Origin: Myxococcales bacterium
Lineage (GTDB): Bacteria; Myxococcota_A; Polyangia; Polyangiales; Polyangiaceae
Direction of reading: 5' to 3'
Assembly (NCBI GenBank): GCA_013298325.1
Contig: JAAFHJ010000003.1
Coordinates: forward strand, 1 to 33,943
DNA: 33,943 nucleotides
Every line of letters starts with the position of its first letter. Positions within the stretch are counted from its first letter, which is position 1. Below the pieces are notes generated by a model. The model made no database searches, was not told the origin of the DNA, and worked only from the letters and a program-made list of their open reading frames with translations. Shown here piece after piece: positions 1 to 8,702 of the stretch. Position numbers and translations under genes: made by a program.

Positions 1-1541
1 ATGCGGATCGGAAAGCGCTCCTCCGCGAACTTTCCGGAAAAGTGGGGGACTGCCGCACCAGCGAGCGCCTCGGAGCGATCCTCGACGCGGCGAATACCGC
101 AGCGAAAACGCGCTTTTTGGGCCCCAGTCAAAGCGGGCCAATGGCCCTTGGCGAAGCGGCGGCGATGGCGATCAATCCGACGACCGAGAACGCCGATCCG
201 GTGGAAGATGCACGCTTTCGGGCCGCCGTCGCGACGATGACCACAACCCTCGGCAAGCGAGGCGAGCGCTACCGACAAACCCTTGAAGCGCATCTTTTTC
301 CGGCAGCAACGCCGAGTACCGCCGCCGGGCTCTTGCGCGCCTCCCTCCTTCGCGGGTGGGTTCCGCTCGTCGATGGCCACGGAAATTGGGCACCGACGAG
401 CGAGTCGACGAGCATCTACGACACCGACCTGACCGACGACGTCACGCCGCGCCTCTTTGAGCGCGCCACCGGAACGCTGGGGGGTGCGCGGCTCGACAGT
501 GGTGCACGCGCCCCGCTCGTCGATGGCGATGTGCTCGTGGCCGTCGAGCCGGGGACCGTCGCGCCATCCCCAGCGATTTTCCTTGCGGGGCTCTCGCCGG
601 AGTCCCTCGATGAAGTCGCCGTCGCCGCCTTCGCCGACCGCGCCGTCGTCGCTGTCCCCGCCCTCTGGATCCACGACGGCAAGCTCGTCCGCGGCGTGAT
701 TCCGCGACCGAAGCCGGGTCCCGACGGGAAAGATGCACCCTACACGCTCCCCCATCGCGACCTCCCCTGGGGGGATCAGCGCCTCTTGCTGGTGACCGTG
801 CGTGATGTACACGACGAATTTGGCAAGGATTTACGAGCACTTATCCGCAAGGAGCGCCTAAAGAGCCCCGCGCTCGCCGGCATCATCCTCGACCTGCGTG
901 GCAACGGCGGCGGCTCCATGGATGGCGCCATTGAAGCGCTCGCCGCCTTCCTGCCCGACGTCCCGCTCTTTCCGCTCGAGAGCCGCCACGAAGAAGCGGT
1001 CTCCGTCGATCGCACCGAGACGCCCCCCGCCGCCGAACAGTGGGCCGGGCCCGTCGCCACGCTCGTCGACCACGACACCGCAAGCGCCGCAGAAATGCTC
1101 GCCGGAGCCCTCGACGCCTACCGCCGCGGCCCGGTGATCGGGACGACGACCTTTGGGAAAGGGTGCGTCCAATCCTTCGAAGACGACGGCGCGCGCCCAC
1201 CCAATTCGGTCGGCGCCTTCCGCCTCACGACCTACCTCTACGCGCTCCCCGACGGTCGCCCCGTCCAGCGGCGCGGCCTCGTGCCGACGATCCCCTTCCC
1301 CTTCGTCGTCGAGGGGGCCATCGAAACCGAAGCCGACACACCGGCGGCGCCGCCCAGCTTTATCGGCCCCGATGTTCGCGAAAAGACAGCGATCGGACGC
1401 GCAGTCCCCTTCCCGGCCCCCGGCGCGAGCTTCCTCGAAACGTGCCTCGCCGCCCTCCCAGACGCCGGCGCGAGCAAGGTCGACGACGCGACCTGCAAAG
1501 CCCTCGCGCTGCTCGCCCCCCGCCCGCCGAAAAAACGCTAG
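1..1541 (+). CDS. S41 family (C-terminal processing) serine protease, 5' truncated by window edge
   Basis: The reading frame is open to the left edge, so the true start lies outside the window; a GTG at 42 is only the first internal candidate and gives 499 residues. Numbered from it, a PDZ-like segment lies near residues 150-190. It is followed by the S41 core: DLRGNGGG near residues 285-292, the catalytic serine in TASAAE (Ser348) and the general-base lysine in FGKGCVQ (Lys373). The 25-residue Ser-Lys spacing is normal for Ctp/Tsp proteases, which cleave from exposed C-termini in the periplasm. No signal peptide can be judged because the N-terminus is missing. The TAG stop shares the palindrome CTAG with the stop of the convergent TSUP gene. 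Confidence 0.93.
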   Translation, partial: ADRKALLRELSGKVGDCRTSERLGAILDAANTAAKTRFLGPSQSGPMALGEAAAMAINPTTENADPVEDARFRAAVATMTTTLGKRGERYRQTLEAHLFPAATPSTAAGLLRASLLRGWVPLVDGHGNWAPTSESTSIYDTDLTDDVTPRLFERATGTLGGARLDSGARAPLVDGDVLVAVEPGTVAPSPAIFLAGLSPESLDEVAVAAFADRAVVAVPALWIHDGKLVRGVIPRPKPGPDGKDAPYTLPHRDLPWGDQRLLLVTVRDVHDEFGKDLRALIRKERLKSPALAGIILDLRGNGGGSMDGAIEALAAFLPDVPLFPLESRHEEAVSVDRTETPPAAEQWAGPVATLVDHDTASAAEMLAGALDAYRRGPVIGTTTFGKGCVQSFEDDGARPPNSVGAFRLTTYLYALPDGRPVQRRGLVPTIPFPFVVEGAIETEADTPAAPPSFIGPDVREKTAIGRAVPFPAPGASFLETCLAALPDAGASKVDDATCKALALLAPRPPKKR

Positions 1542-2362
1542 CGCACGAGCAGGCCGTGGCCGATCTTCGCAACCAGGGCGAGGACCGCCGCGACGATCGC
1601 GTAGCGGACGACGACGGCGCCCCCTTTCACAGCCACCCGCGCGCCGACGAGCGAGCCGACGATGCTCGCGGCCGCCATCGGCAACGCGATCGAAAAGCGC
1701 ACATTCCCTTGAAAGAGGGCGAGCGAAAATGCCGTCAAGTTCGATGCAAAATTAGCAACCTTCGCATTTCCCGAAGCACGAACGACGCCGTCGCCAAAAA
1801 AGCGCTCGTAGCCGATCGCCAGCAGCGTCCCCGTCCCGGGACCGAAGAACCCGTCGTAGGTTCCGAGAAGGCAGGCAAAGCCGGCGAGCAGAAAACCGTT
1901 TTGTTCTTCGATCCACGCTCGAGGACGAGGAACAAGCTGCTGATTTACCTCAGGCACTTCGGCTTCCGTCGGGGACGGCGCGCGCTTCGGAAGGAAGAGC
2001 GTCCCCAGCGCGGCGACGAGAAGCACCAAACAGAGCGGCTCGAGGGTCTTCTTGTCGAGGAGGCTTTGAAGAAAGGCCCCAAACAATCCGCCAACGCCCG
2101 CCGCAACAAACGCAGGAAGCGCACGCGGTCGGTCGATTTCTCCGCGCGCAGCAAACCCATATACCGAGCTCGCCGCGCCGAAGACCGCCTGCCCTTTGTT
2201 CGTCCCGAGGGCGAGCGGCGTCGGCAGTCCCGTCGCCATCAGCAACGGCACGGTGATGAGGCCTCCACCGCCGGCGATCGAGTTGATGAAGCCGGCGACG
2301 AAGGCCCCTACCGCGAGCTCGGCGATGAGCGTCGGCGAAGGGGCGAGGAGGGCGGCGATCAC
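1538..2362 (-). CDS. TSUP-family permease (TauE/SafE-like sulfite/organosulfonate exporter)
   Basis: A 274-residue integral membrane protein with about eight hydrophobic segments. It has the two-fold TSUP layout: an N-terminal block with a GFINSIAGGGGLITVP motif and a second block beginning after a charged loop (about residues 125-150) with FACLLGTYDGFFGPGTGT. These glycine-rich motifs are diagnostic of PF01925. Family members move sulfite, sulfoacetate or other small anions across the inner membrane; the substrate here is unknown. The GTG start overlaps the TGA stop of the upstream radical-SAM gene (GTGA at 2362-2359), so translation is probably coupled. The stop overlaps the stop of the convergent S41 protease gene. 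Confidence 0.94.
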   Translation of the reverse strand: MIAALLAPSPTLIAELAVGAFVAGFINSIAGGGGLITVPLLMATGLPTPLALGTNKGQAVFGAASSVYGFAARGEIDRPRALPAFVAAGVGGLFGAFLQSLLDKKTLEPLCLVLLVAALGTLFLPKRAPSPTEAEVPEVNQQLVPRPRAWIEEQNGFLLAGFACLLGTYDGFFGPGTGTLLAIGYERFFGDGVVRASGNAKVANFASNLTAFSLALFQGNVRFSIALPMAAASIVGSLVGARVAVKGGAVVVRYAIVAAVLALVAKIGHGLLVR

Positions 2363-5289
2363 GACGTGAGCGCTGCGAGCTCGCCGGCGACGAGGGCGGC
2401 GTCGTGGGCGACCTTCGCCGCAGCAGCATCGCGTTCCGCCTGAGCTTTCTTGGCGGCGGCACAGGAGCGCATCGTCGAAAGGTCGGTCAGCGGGGCGAGG
2501 GTTCCGTCCTCCAGACGGGCGCCGAGGGCGGTCCGGACCGCCTGCCAGGGGATCTCGGCTTCCGGGCGTTCAAAGAGGACGCTGAGTACCTCGGTGAGCT
2601 TTGCAGAACCGTTCTGATCGGTCCCGATCGCGAGATGGATCGCGTGGAAATCGCCCACGAGACCGGCCTTTGAAAAGATCGCGCGCGCAGCATCATCGGG
2701 CATCCGTTCGAGGCGCTCGACGTAGCGCTTCACGTCGAGCTTCTTCCCAATCCCTGCGAACTTACCCGGCTTTCCACTTCCACCAGCTTCCTCACCGCCA
2801 CGAATCAAATAAGCATGTTCGCGGGCAGAAAAGTGGGCGAGCGCCGCATCGACCACGTCATCATTGAGGAAACTACGCGGAATTGCAAACAGGTATTCAG
2901 CGCTATCGACGACCTTCGACAACGGCGGATCTTCCGCGTCGAGCTTCGCGGCGGCGAAGAACCGGATCCCCTCGGCGGAGGCGGCGGTGAGCTGGGCGGC
3001 GATGGCGTCCGGGTCGACGTCAGCGGTCAGCTTGAGGTCGACCGCCTCACAAAGGCTCGCGACGCCAAGGGAGAGCGCCGGGCCGAAGACCATGTCCGGC
3101 TTGGGGTGGAAGCCCTGTGTATAATACATAGGAACGTCGATGCGACGGAAGGTCCGCGGGAGGGCGCGGATGACGTCCAGGTGCCCCAAGAAGGCGGAAG
3201 GACCGCTCTTTTCGTAGAGGAACCGGTAACGGCGCGCCTCGCCTTGCACGAAGGAGGCGGGCGCCTTGTGCTGACGCTTCGGCTGGACGACGGGGAGCGG
3301 AGCCGGCGCCCGCGGGGCCTCCGCGCCGAGCTTTTTCAAATAAACAAGACGCTCATTTTTCATCGCCGACAAGTCGCAGGCGACGCCGCAATCGTAACAA
3401 ACGAGTCGTCGCGTATCGGCTTCGGCATCTTGAAGGTTCGTGTGCTGGACGAACATCCCGGCGACCTTCCCGCACGGCGGCGACAAGCGGCTTTTCAGCG
3501 CCTTCCGGTATTCGGAAAGGAGGAAGCCCTCCTCCAGGCCGACGTCGATATGGTCCCAGGAGAGGCGCGCGGTCACCGGGAGGGTGCCGAGCCAAACGTG
3601 CGGATCGATCCCATGGATTTGAAAGGCTTCTTCCCAGATCGAAAGCTTGAGATGGTCGTCCCAGGAGTCGAAGCGCGCTCCGTTTTTGTAGGCGGTCACG
3701 AGGACGTCCGACAGGCGCCGATCGCCGCGCGCATAGACCGCTTCGAGCCAGCTCGTCCGCGAGTCGTGGGTCTTGAGTTCGACGCCGCGGGCGAGGCGCG
3801 CCTCCTCCCGGAGCCACTTCTGCTTCTCAACAACCGTATCGTAGGTGTCCATCGCCGCCCACTGAAAGGGCGTATGAGGCTTCGGTACGTGGGTCGATAC
3901 ACTCACCGTCACCGTCGGCGTCCCCGGATGATTGATTCGCGCCTTCGCTGCGCGCCCAATCTCGCGCGTCCGTTTGCCGACGCGGACGATCTCGCGGACG
4001 TCGCTCTCCTCCTCGGTCGGCAGGCCGATCATGAAGTAGAGCTTCATGTCGTTCCAACCACGCGAAAAGACACGGTCTGCCGTCTCGTGGAGCTGCTCTT
4101 CGGTGACGTTCTTGTTCACCACGTCGCGCATCCGCTGGCTGCCCGCCTCGGGGGCGAAGGTCACCCCGCTCGCGCGGACCCGCTGCATGTCGTCGAGGAC
4201 GTTCTCCTCGAGCCCGTAGGCGCGGAGACTGCTGACGCCGAGGGAGACCTTTTCCGGCGCGAGCTTGTCGACGACCTTTTTGACAAGCGGCGCGATGCAG
4301 GAATAGTCGGCCGTTGAAAGCGACGTGAGAGAGACCTCGTCGTACCCGCTCTTTTTGACCGCTTCGAGGACCGTTTCGACGATTTGATCAGGGTCGCGCT
4401 CACGAACCGGGCGATAGATCATCCCCGCCTGGCAAAAGCGGCACCCTTCCGTGCAGCCGCGGGCGATTTCGATGCTCATCCGCTCGAAAATCGCCTCCGG
4501 TCCGCCGACGGGGCCGGTCGCCGGGAACGGGAACTTGTTGAGGTCGTCGACGAGGGTCCGCACGATCGGAAACGGCAATGCCGGGTCGCTCGGGCGCTTG
4601 ACGACGTGGAAGCCGGTCTGGGGCTCAACCTCGGTTTCGTAGAGGCTCGGCACATAGACGCCGCGGAGCCCGGCGAGGGCCCGAAGACGCTCATTTCGCG
4701 GTTTTCCTTCGCGTTTTAGCCGCGTCCAAAGGAGGGCGACCTCGGTCATACGCTCCTCGCCGTCGCCGATGACGATTGCATCGAGGATCGTCGCGATCGG
4801 CTCCGAGTGCGTCGCCGATGGGCCGCCAGCGAGGACGAGCGGGTCGCCGTCGGCGCGCTCGGCGGTCGTCAGCGGGATGCCGCCGAGTTCGAGGAGCGTG
4901 AGGATATTGGTGTAGGTCAGCTCAAACTGGAGCGAGACGCCGACGACGTCGAAATCTTTGAGCGGGCGCGCACTCTCAAGCGAGAGAAGCGGCAGCCCGC
5001 GCGCGCGTAGTTCGCGGTCCATATCGACCCAGGGAACAAACGCCCTTTCGGCGATCGTTCGCGGGTCATCATTAAGAATTTTGTAGAGAATCTTAAAGCC
5101 AAGATGGCTCATCCCGATGTCGTAGATATCGGGAAAGGCGAGGCAGACGCGCGCCGGCGGATGGCCGTCTGGGCCGAGATCCCAATCGCGCGCCGCCGAG
5201 CCGTACTCGCCACCAAGGTAACGCGCCGGCTTGTCGACCTTGTGGACGAAGGTCGCATAGGGGTGCGGGGCGCGCGCAAGAGTCGTCAT
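2359..5289 (-). CDS. Fused B12-binding radical SAM protein (TIGR03960-type) with C-terminal DUF2344/TIGR03936 domain
   Basis: A 976-residue cytoplasmic protein. The N-terminal third resembles a B12-binding-like Rossmann region (CLAFPDIYDIGMSHLG near residue 50, VVGVSLQFELTYTNIL near 115, VLAGGPSATHSEPI near 152). The radical SAM cluster motif CTEGCRFC has ligands Cys279, Cys283 and Cys286, with the usual elongated-protein SAM region after it. A cysteine-bearing linker near 610-660 (VCYDCGVAC) precedes a domain from about residue 690 (RYRFLYEKSG, GHLDVIRALPRTFRR, YTQGFHPKPDM) matching the radical-SAM-linked DUF2344 family. In many bacteria these two halves are separate adjacent genes; here they are one chain. 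The substrate is not established, and a role in RNA or ribosome modification is only a guess. It starts at ATG 5289. Confidence 0.95.
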   Translation of the reverse strand: MTTLARAPHPYATFVHKVDKPARYLGGEYGSAARDWDLGPDGHPPARVCLAFPDIYDIGMSHLGFKILYKILNDDPRTIAERAFVPWVDMDRELRARGLPLLSLESARPLKDFDVVGVSLQFELTYTNILTLLELGGIPLTTAERADGDPLVLAGGPSATHSEPIATILDAIVIGDGEERMTEVALLWTRLKREGKPRNERLRALAGLRGVYVPSLYETEVEPQTGFHVVKRPSDPALPFPIVRTLVDDLNKFPFPATGPVGGPEAIFERMSIEIARGCTEGCRFCQAGMIYRPVRERDPDQIVETVLEAVKKSGYDEVSLTSLSTADYSCIAPLVKKVVDKLAPEKVSLGVSSLRAYGLEENVLDDMQRVRASGVTFAPEAGSQRMRDVVNKNVTEEQLHETADRVFSRGWNDMKLYFMIGLPTEEESDVREIVRVGKRTREIGRAAKARINHPGTPTVTVSVSTHVPKPHTPFQWAAMDTYDTVVEKQKWLREEARLARGVELKTHDSRTSWLEAVYARGDRRLSDVLVTAYKNGARFDSWDDHLKLSIWEEAFQIHGIDPHVWLGTLPVTARLSWDHIDVGLEEGFLLSEYRKALKSRLSPPCGKVAGMFVQHTNLQDAEADTRRLVCYDCGVACDLSAMKNERLVYLKKLGAEAPRAPAPLPVVQPKRQHKAPASFVQGEARRYRFLYEKSGPSAFLGHLDVIRALPRTFRRIDVPMYYTQGFHPKPDMVFGPALSLGVASLCEAVDLKLTADVDPDAIAAQLTAASAEGIRFFAAAKLDAEDPPLSKVVDSAEYLFAIPRSFLNDDVVDAALAHFSAREHAYLIRGGEEAGGSGKPGKFAGIGKKLDVKRYVERLERMPDDAARAIFSKAGLVGDFHAIHLAIGTDQNGSAKLTEVLSVLFERPEAEIPWQAVRTALGARLEDGTLAPLTDLSTMRSCAAAKKAQAERDAAAAKVAHDAALVAGELAALTS

Positions 5290-5306
5290 GGCGGCGGCTC
5301 TTACTC

Positions 5307-5337
5307 GGGATTTTCCCTGGCGCGCAAACGGTGCGCG
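5307..5337 (-). other. Two small inverted repeats in the 78-bp gap between the fibro-slime and radical-SAM genes
   Basis: Between the stop of the fibro-slime gene (5368) and the start of the radical-SAM gene (5289) are two adjacent perfect stem-loops. One is CGCGCA/TGCGCG with a 5-nt loop (5321-5337); the other is GGGA/TCCC with a 3-nt loop (5307-5317). Neither is followed by a convincing T-run on the minus strand, so an intrinsic terminator is doubtful. They could weakly attenuate read-through or be chance in GC-rich DNA. Confidence 0.3.
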
Positions 5338-5367
5338 ACGTTCACGCCCTTCACCCCTGCGAGACGG

Positions 5368-6996
5368 TCAGCGGCCCCCCTCCGGCTTGCACTGGCTGTC
5401 GCAGCCGTCGCCGAGGATCGAGTTCCCGTCGTCGCAGGCCTCGCCGGCCGCCGTGTCGAGGATGCCATCGCCGCAGAACGGCCCCCGCGACTTGCAGTCG
5501 GCCGCACATTTTCCGTAGGCGCCGGTGTTGTTGGCGGTGCCGTCGTCGCAGATTTCGTCGGGGGTGCGGATGCCGTCCCCGCAATTCGACACGCAGGCCG
5601 ACTTCGCCTTCTCAAAGCCGCCAAGGGTGACTTTGTAGTTCGACTCGGTTGTGTGGCGCTCCGCCTGGAAGAGCGCGACTTCATAGATTTTATCGACAAC
5701 GAGACCGAGGTCGGTCGCCTTCTGACCGGCGAGCGTGACCGAACCGTCTTGCGCCGAGTGGACGCCGCCAATGTCGACCGCCAGCCGATTGTTGATGAAG
5801 ACCCAGACGTCGTCATCGCCGCGGAACGTCAGGACTTCGCCCCCCTTGTAGGTGAACCAGTACCGAAATTCGCTTGTAAACGCGTAGTTATGCGACGCTC
5901 CCTGCTTGCCGAACGTCTCCGCGTCACGGCGGTCGAGGGGGAAGAAGCCGCCATCGACCGTGGCAAACGGCCCGTAGTCGGTCGGCCCGTCGCTCTGGCT
6001 GTCAAACACGTAGGCGTTCGCGCCGCTCTTCCGGAGCTTCAAGACGTCGTAGACGGTCTTGTTGAACGCCGGAGTATCTCGATACCATTGAGAAAATGTC
6101 GCCGCCGAGGTGATTTTGCTCGGCGCCCCCAGAAGGACCGGCTTTCGGTCGACGTCGAGCTGGTTCTGGACCATCCCCGAGAGCGCTCCGTTCACGTTCT
6201 CAAAGTCAGGATGGCCGCCCGCCGTCCCGTTGTACTTAAAATCACGATAAATAATAGGGACTTCAAGCAAATTCGCGAGTGCCGCGATCTGCTCGGTGCA
6301 GGCGAAGCCGGCCTCGATGGCGCACGTCGAGGAGCATCCGTCGCCGTCGCGGAGGTTGCCGTCGTCGCAGGCTTCGTTCGGGAGCTTCTGGCCGTCGCCG
6401 CAGACCGCCTGGCAGGTGCCGTTGACGCAGACCGGATCGAGGGTGCAGGTCGGCGAGCAGCCGTCGTAGGGGGCGACGTTCGAGTCGTCGCATTGCTCGG
6501 AGCCCTCCTTTTTCCCATCACCGCACGTCGTTTTTCGGCAGCCGGCGGCGTCGCAGGCGTAGCCCGCCTCGACCTGGCAGGTCGCCGAGCAGCCGTCGCC
6601 ACCGGTCGGATTGCCGTCGTCGCACTGCTCGGAGCCGGCGATGATGCGGTCGCCACACTCTTTCGCGAGGCAAGCAAGTCCAACAGTTGTGCATAGATAG
6701 CCGGGCGCGACTTGGCAGCTCGCCGAACAGCCGTCGCCGTCTTTCGCGTTCCCGTCGTCGCACCCCTCCCCTTTTTCGAGGCGAGCATTTCCGCAGAGAG
6801 GGCCGCCGCTCCCGTCGGTGTTGGAGCCGGTCGAACTGTCCCCCAGGTTGAGGCCGCTGTCGTTGCCCGGCGCGGTGGCGTCGGGGCCGTCAGTCGTCGT
6901 GGAGGCCGAGCCGCAGCCGACGCCGTAGGTAACCCCAGGAAGAATGGCGAGAAACAGGATGCCGAGGAGCGGCAATCGCGAGGAAGTCTTTTGCAT
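5368..6996 (-). CDS. Secreted fibro-slime domain protein flanked by DUF4215 cysteine-rich repeats
   Basis: 542 residues. The N-terminus (MQKTSSRLPLLGILFLAILPG) is a signal peptide; Cys28 in YGVGC could be a lipid-attachment site, although the lipobox is imperfect. After a Ser/Thr/Gly/Asp linker come four repeats of the CGDG...CDDGN...GDGCSxxC type (about residues 68-235). A fibro-slime/PA14-like domain follows (about 245-460, with IIYRDF, GGHPDFE, RYWFTYKGGEVLTFRGDDDVWVFIN and AVDIGGVH), then two more cysteine repeats (about 468-540). Repeat cysteines are probably disulfide bonded and the acidic DDGN loops may bind calcium. A surface-adhesion or matrix role is inferred from the family. The Shine-Dalgarno-like AAAGAGG (minus strand, 7010-7004) sits 7 nt before the ATG. 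Confidence 0.9.
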   Translation of the reverse strand: MQKTSSRLPLLGILFLAILPGVTYGVGCGSASTTTDGPDATAPGNDSGLNLGDSSTGSNTDGSGGPLCGNARLEKGEGCDDGNAKDGDGCSASCQVAPGYLCTTVGLACLAKECGDRIIAGSEQCDDGNPTGGDGCSATCQVEAGYACDAAGCRKTTCGDGKKEGSEQCDDSNVAPYDGCSPTCTLDPVCVNGTCQAVCGDGQKLPNEACDDGNLRDGDGCSSTCAIEAGFACTEQIAALANLLEVPIIYRDFKYNGTAGGHPDFENVNGALSGMVQNQLDVDRKPVLLGAPSKITSAATFSQWYRDTPAFNKTVYDVLKLRKSGANAYVFDSQSDGPTDYGPFATVDGGFFPLDRRDAETFGKQGASHNYAFTSEFRYWFTYKGGEVLTFRGDDDVWVFINNRLAVDIGGVHSAQDGSVTLAGQKATDLGLVVDKIYEVALFQAERHTTESNYKVTLGGFEKAKSACVSNCGDGIRTPDEICDDGTANNTGAYGKCAADCKSRGPFCGDGILDTAAGEACDDGNSILGDGCDSQCKPEGGR

Positions 6997-7146
6997 GGGT
7001 AGGCCTCTTTGGGGGGGACGACGCGGTCCGCTTGCGAGGCGGAAGTCTACGAGAAATCAGCCTCTTGGCGGCAACTTCTCGCGGAATTTGTGGACGATCC
7101 GCTCGGCTCGGTCGACGGCGCCCCGCCAGGCTGCCATAACCGGAGC

Positions 7147-7956
7147 ATGCAGGCGAAGCGCGCAGTCCCCCAGGGAGAAAGCGCGCCGGACCTTGGCGAC
7201 ATCGCCGACGTCCCGGCGGCGGTCGTCTGCGCGCGCTGCGGAGACCCCGAATGTGCCGGCTGCGCGCCCAGCGAGCTCACCCGCTCGGGGATCGTCACCG
7301 TCGTCCCCTGGGAGCGACCAGGCGGCTTCTTGGAGCGCCTTTGGGGCACTGCGCGCCTATCGAGCGTGGAGGCGGCCGGTTTCTTTTCCGTACTCCCCGA
7401 CGGGCCCCTCGGCCCTGCCCTCCGTTTCGCCCTCGCCGCAGAGACGATCGCAGCCACGTTTGCCGTCGCGCCGTTCGTCGCGTTCTTTTTCCTGCTCCCC
7501 GGCGTCGCGTCGCGGTTCCTGGAAGACGCCGGCTTCCGCGGGTGGGTCCTCCGCGGCGCTTTTCTTGCAATTTCGGGCCTTACTGTGCTCCTCGTGACCG
7601 CCCACGCGGGCCACGGCGCCGCCCTCGAACTCGGCGCTCGCCGGAGTGGGGTCCGCGGTTCGTGGACGCGCGCACTCCGCTTCGGTTTCTACGCGTGTGG
7701 CTGGGACCTCGTCGTCGGCCTGCTCGGGGTGCTCGTCTTCGGCGCCAAGAACGGGCCCCGCGGGGCCGCCGAGGCGGTCCTCTTGGGGCGCGGCTTGCCG
7801 ACGCGAGCCACCCTCGCATTTCTTGAGGCATCGTCTGGACTTACCGGCGATGCTGCAAAGCCGGCCCTCCGAACGAGCTACGTCGTCGCCGCGCTCGTGA
7901 CGGTCGTCTCCGCGCTCACCATTTGCGCCGCGAGCGCTTGGGCACTTTTCGGGTAA
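7147..7956 (+). CDS. Yip1-like multi-pass membrane protein with N-terminal CxxC-CxxC cluster
   Basis: The frame is open further upstream to a TTG at 7009, but ATG 7147, preceded by CCGGAGC, is the more credible start and gives 269 residues. A soluble N-terminus carries CARCGDPECAGC (Cys28, 31, 36, 39), a compact zinc-binding knuckle. After VPWERPGGFLERLWGT (about residues 53-68), typical of the lead-in to YIP1-domain proteins, there are about five hydrophobic segments. I infer an inner-membrane protein of the Yip1/DUF family with no known biochemical role. It is divergent from the fibro-slime gene across about 150 bp and probably heads a plus-strand run ending with RNase III. Confidence 0.75.
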   Translation: MQAKRAVPQGESAPDLGDIADVPAAVVCARCGDPECAGCAPSELTRSGIVTVVPWERPGGFLERLWGTARLSSVEAAGFFSVLPDGPLGPALRFALAAETIAATFAVAPFVAFFFLLPGVASRFLEDAGFRGWVLRGAFLAISGLTVLLVTAHAGHGAALELGARRSGVRGSWTRALRFGFYACGWDLVVGLLGVLVFGAKNGPRGAAEAVLLGRGLPTRATLAFLEASSGLTGDAAKPALRTSYVVAALVTVVSALTICAASAWALFG

Positions 7957-8030
7957 TTTCCGACGCCTGGGAACTTCTTTCCACCATCTCTGTCGCGCCC
8001 CTCATGCTCCTCGGGTACCCTGTCGGCGCC

Positions 8031-8660
8031 GTGTCCCTCCTCGCATGCCCCTTTTGCCGTGACGTCTTCGCACGCGGCGAGGAAAAACGCTGCCCCCACT
8101 GCGACATCGCGCTGCGCCCCTTCGAGTCGCTTCCGCTCTCCGAAGACGCGCGCCAAGAAGGTGGAACCTACACCCTTCCTGAGCACGAAACCCTCGACGT
8201 CCTCTACCTCGGTCGCGGCCGCGGCGTTCTCCTCGGGCTTGGGCTCCTCGGGCTCGGCCTCTTCTTCGCCAATTGGGCGACGCTCACGATGCCCTTTGAT
8301 GCGACGTTCAGCGGCATGGACTTCGCGAAGCGCATGGGCTGGCCCTGGGCGGCGCTCGCTGCGTGGCTTGTGCTTGTGCCGACGACGCTATCTCGCCGTT
8401 CCATCGTGCAAATGGTCCGCGCCCGCGTCCCCGCCGCCTTCCTGGCCGCAATCCCGGCGGTCACGATGGGGCTGCTCCGTTACTTCCCGCCCAAAGCCGG
8501 CTACCTGCCGATCCACGTCACCTTTGAATGGCCCTTTTGGGCAAGCGTGGCGACGAGCGTCGCGGCGATCATTGCCGCTTTCCGCTTCGGTGGGCGCATC
8601 GACATCCTTCAAGCGTCCAAAGAATCGTCGCTCTCTTCGAAGGGGCAAACGCTCCACTGA
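8031..8660 (+). CDS. Zinc-ribbon membrane protein of unknown function
   Basis: From GTG 8031 this gives 209 residues beginning MSLLACPFCRDVF. Earlier in-frame starts exist (ATG 8004; TTG 7923, which would overlap the previous gene by 34 bp), and none has a clear ribosome-binding site, so the start is uncertain. Cys6/Cys9 (CPFC) and Cys21/Cys24 (CPHC) form a zinc ribbon. After an acidic linker come about four hydrophobic segments (near residues 63-85, 102-120, 133-150 and 168-185). A charged C-terminal tail ends in RIDILQASKESS. The layout (cytosolic zinc ribbon plus membrane anchor) parallels the Yip1-like protein just upstream. I do not recognise a characterised homologue. Confidence 0.75.
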   Translation: MSLLACPFCRDVFARGEEKRCPHCDIALRPFESLPLSEDARQEGGTYTLPEHETLDVLYLGRGRGVLLGLGLLGLGLFFANWATLTMPFDATFSGMDFAKRMGWPWAALAAWLVLVPTTLSRRSIVQMVRARVPAAFLAAIPAVTMGLLRYFPPKAGYLPIHVTFEWPFWASVATSVAAIIAAFRFGGRIDILQASKESSLSSKGQTLH

Positions 8661-8702
8661 GCGCCGTTGTATTTCGCAGCGAACGCAAGTAGGCGCAACG
8701 CC

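Noticed and set aside
1040..2443. 467-codon plus-strand open frame spanning the S41/TSUP junction
   Set aside because: Extremely Arg-rich and crosses two well-supported genes; a shadow frame.
2815..4317. 500-codon plus-strand open frame
   Set aside because: Antisense to the radical-SAM gene, whose conserved motifs are unambiguous.
5104..6696. 530-codon plus-strand open frame
   Set aside because: Antisense shadow of the fibro-slime and radical-SAM genes, produced by the GC-rich codon pattern; no domain features.
6997..7146. TTG start at 7009 extending the Yip1-like gene
   Set aside because: It would add 46 residues without family support and start beside the ribosome-binding site of the divergent fibro-slime gene.
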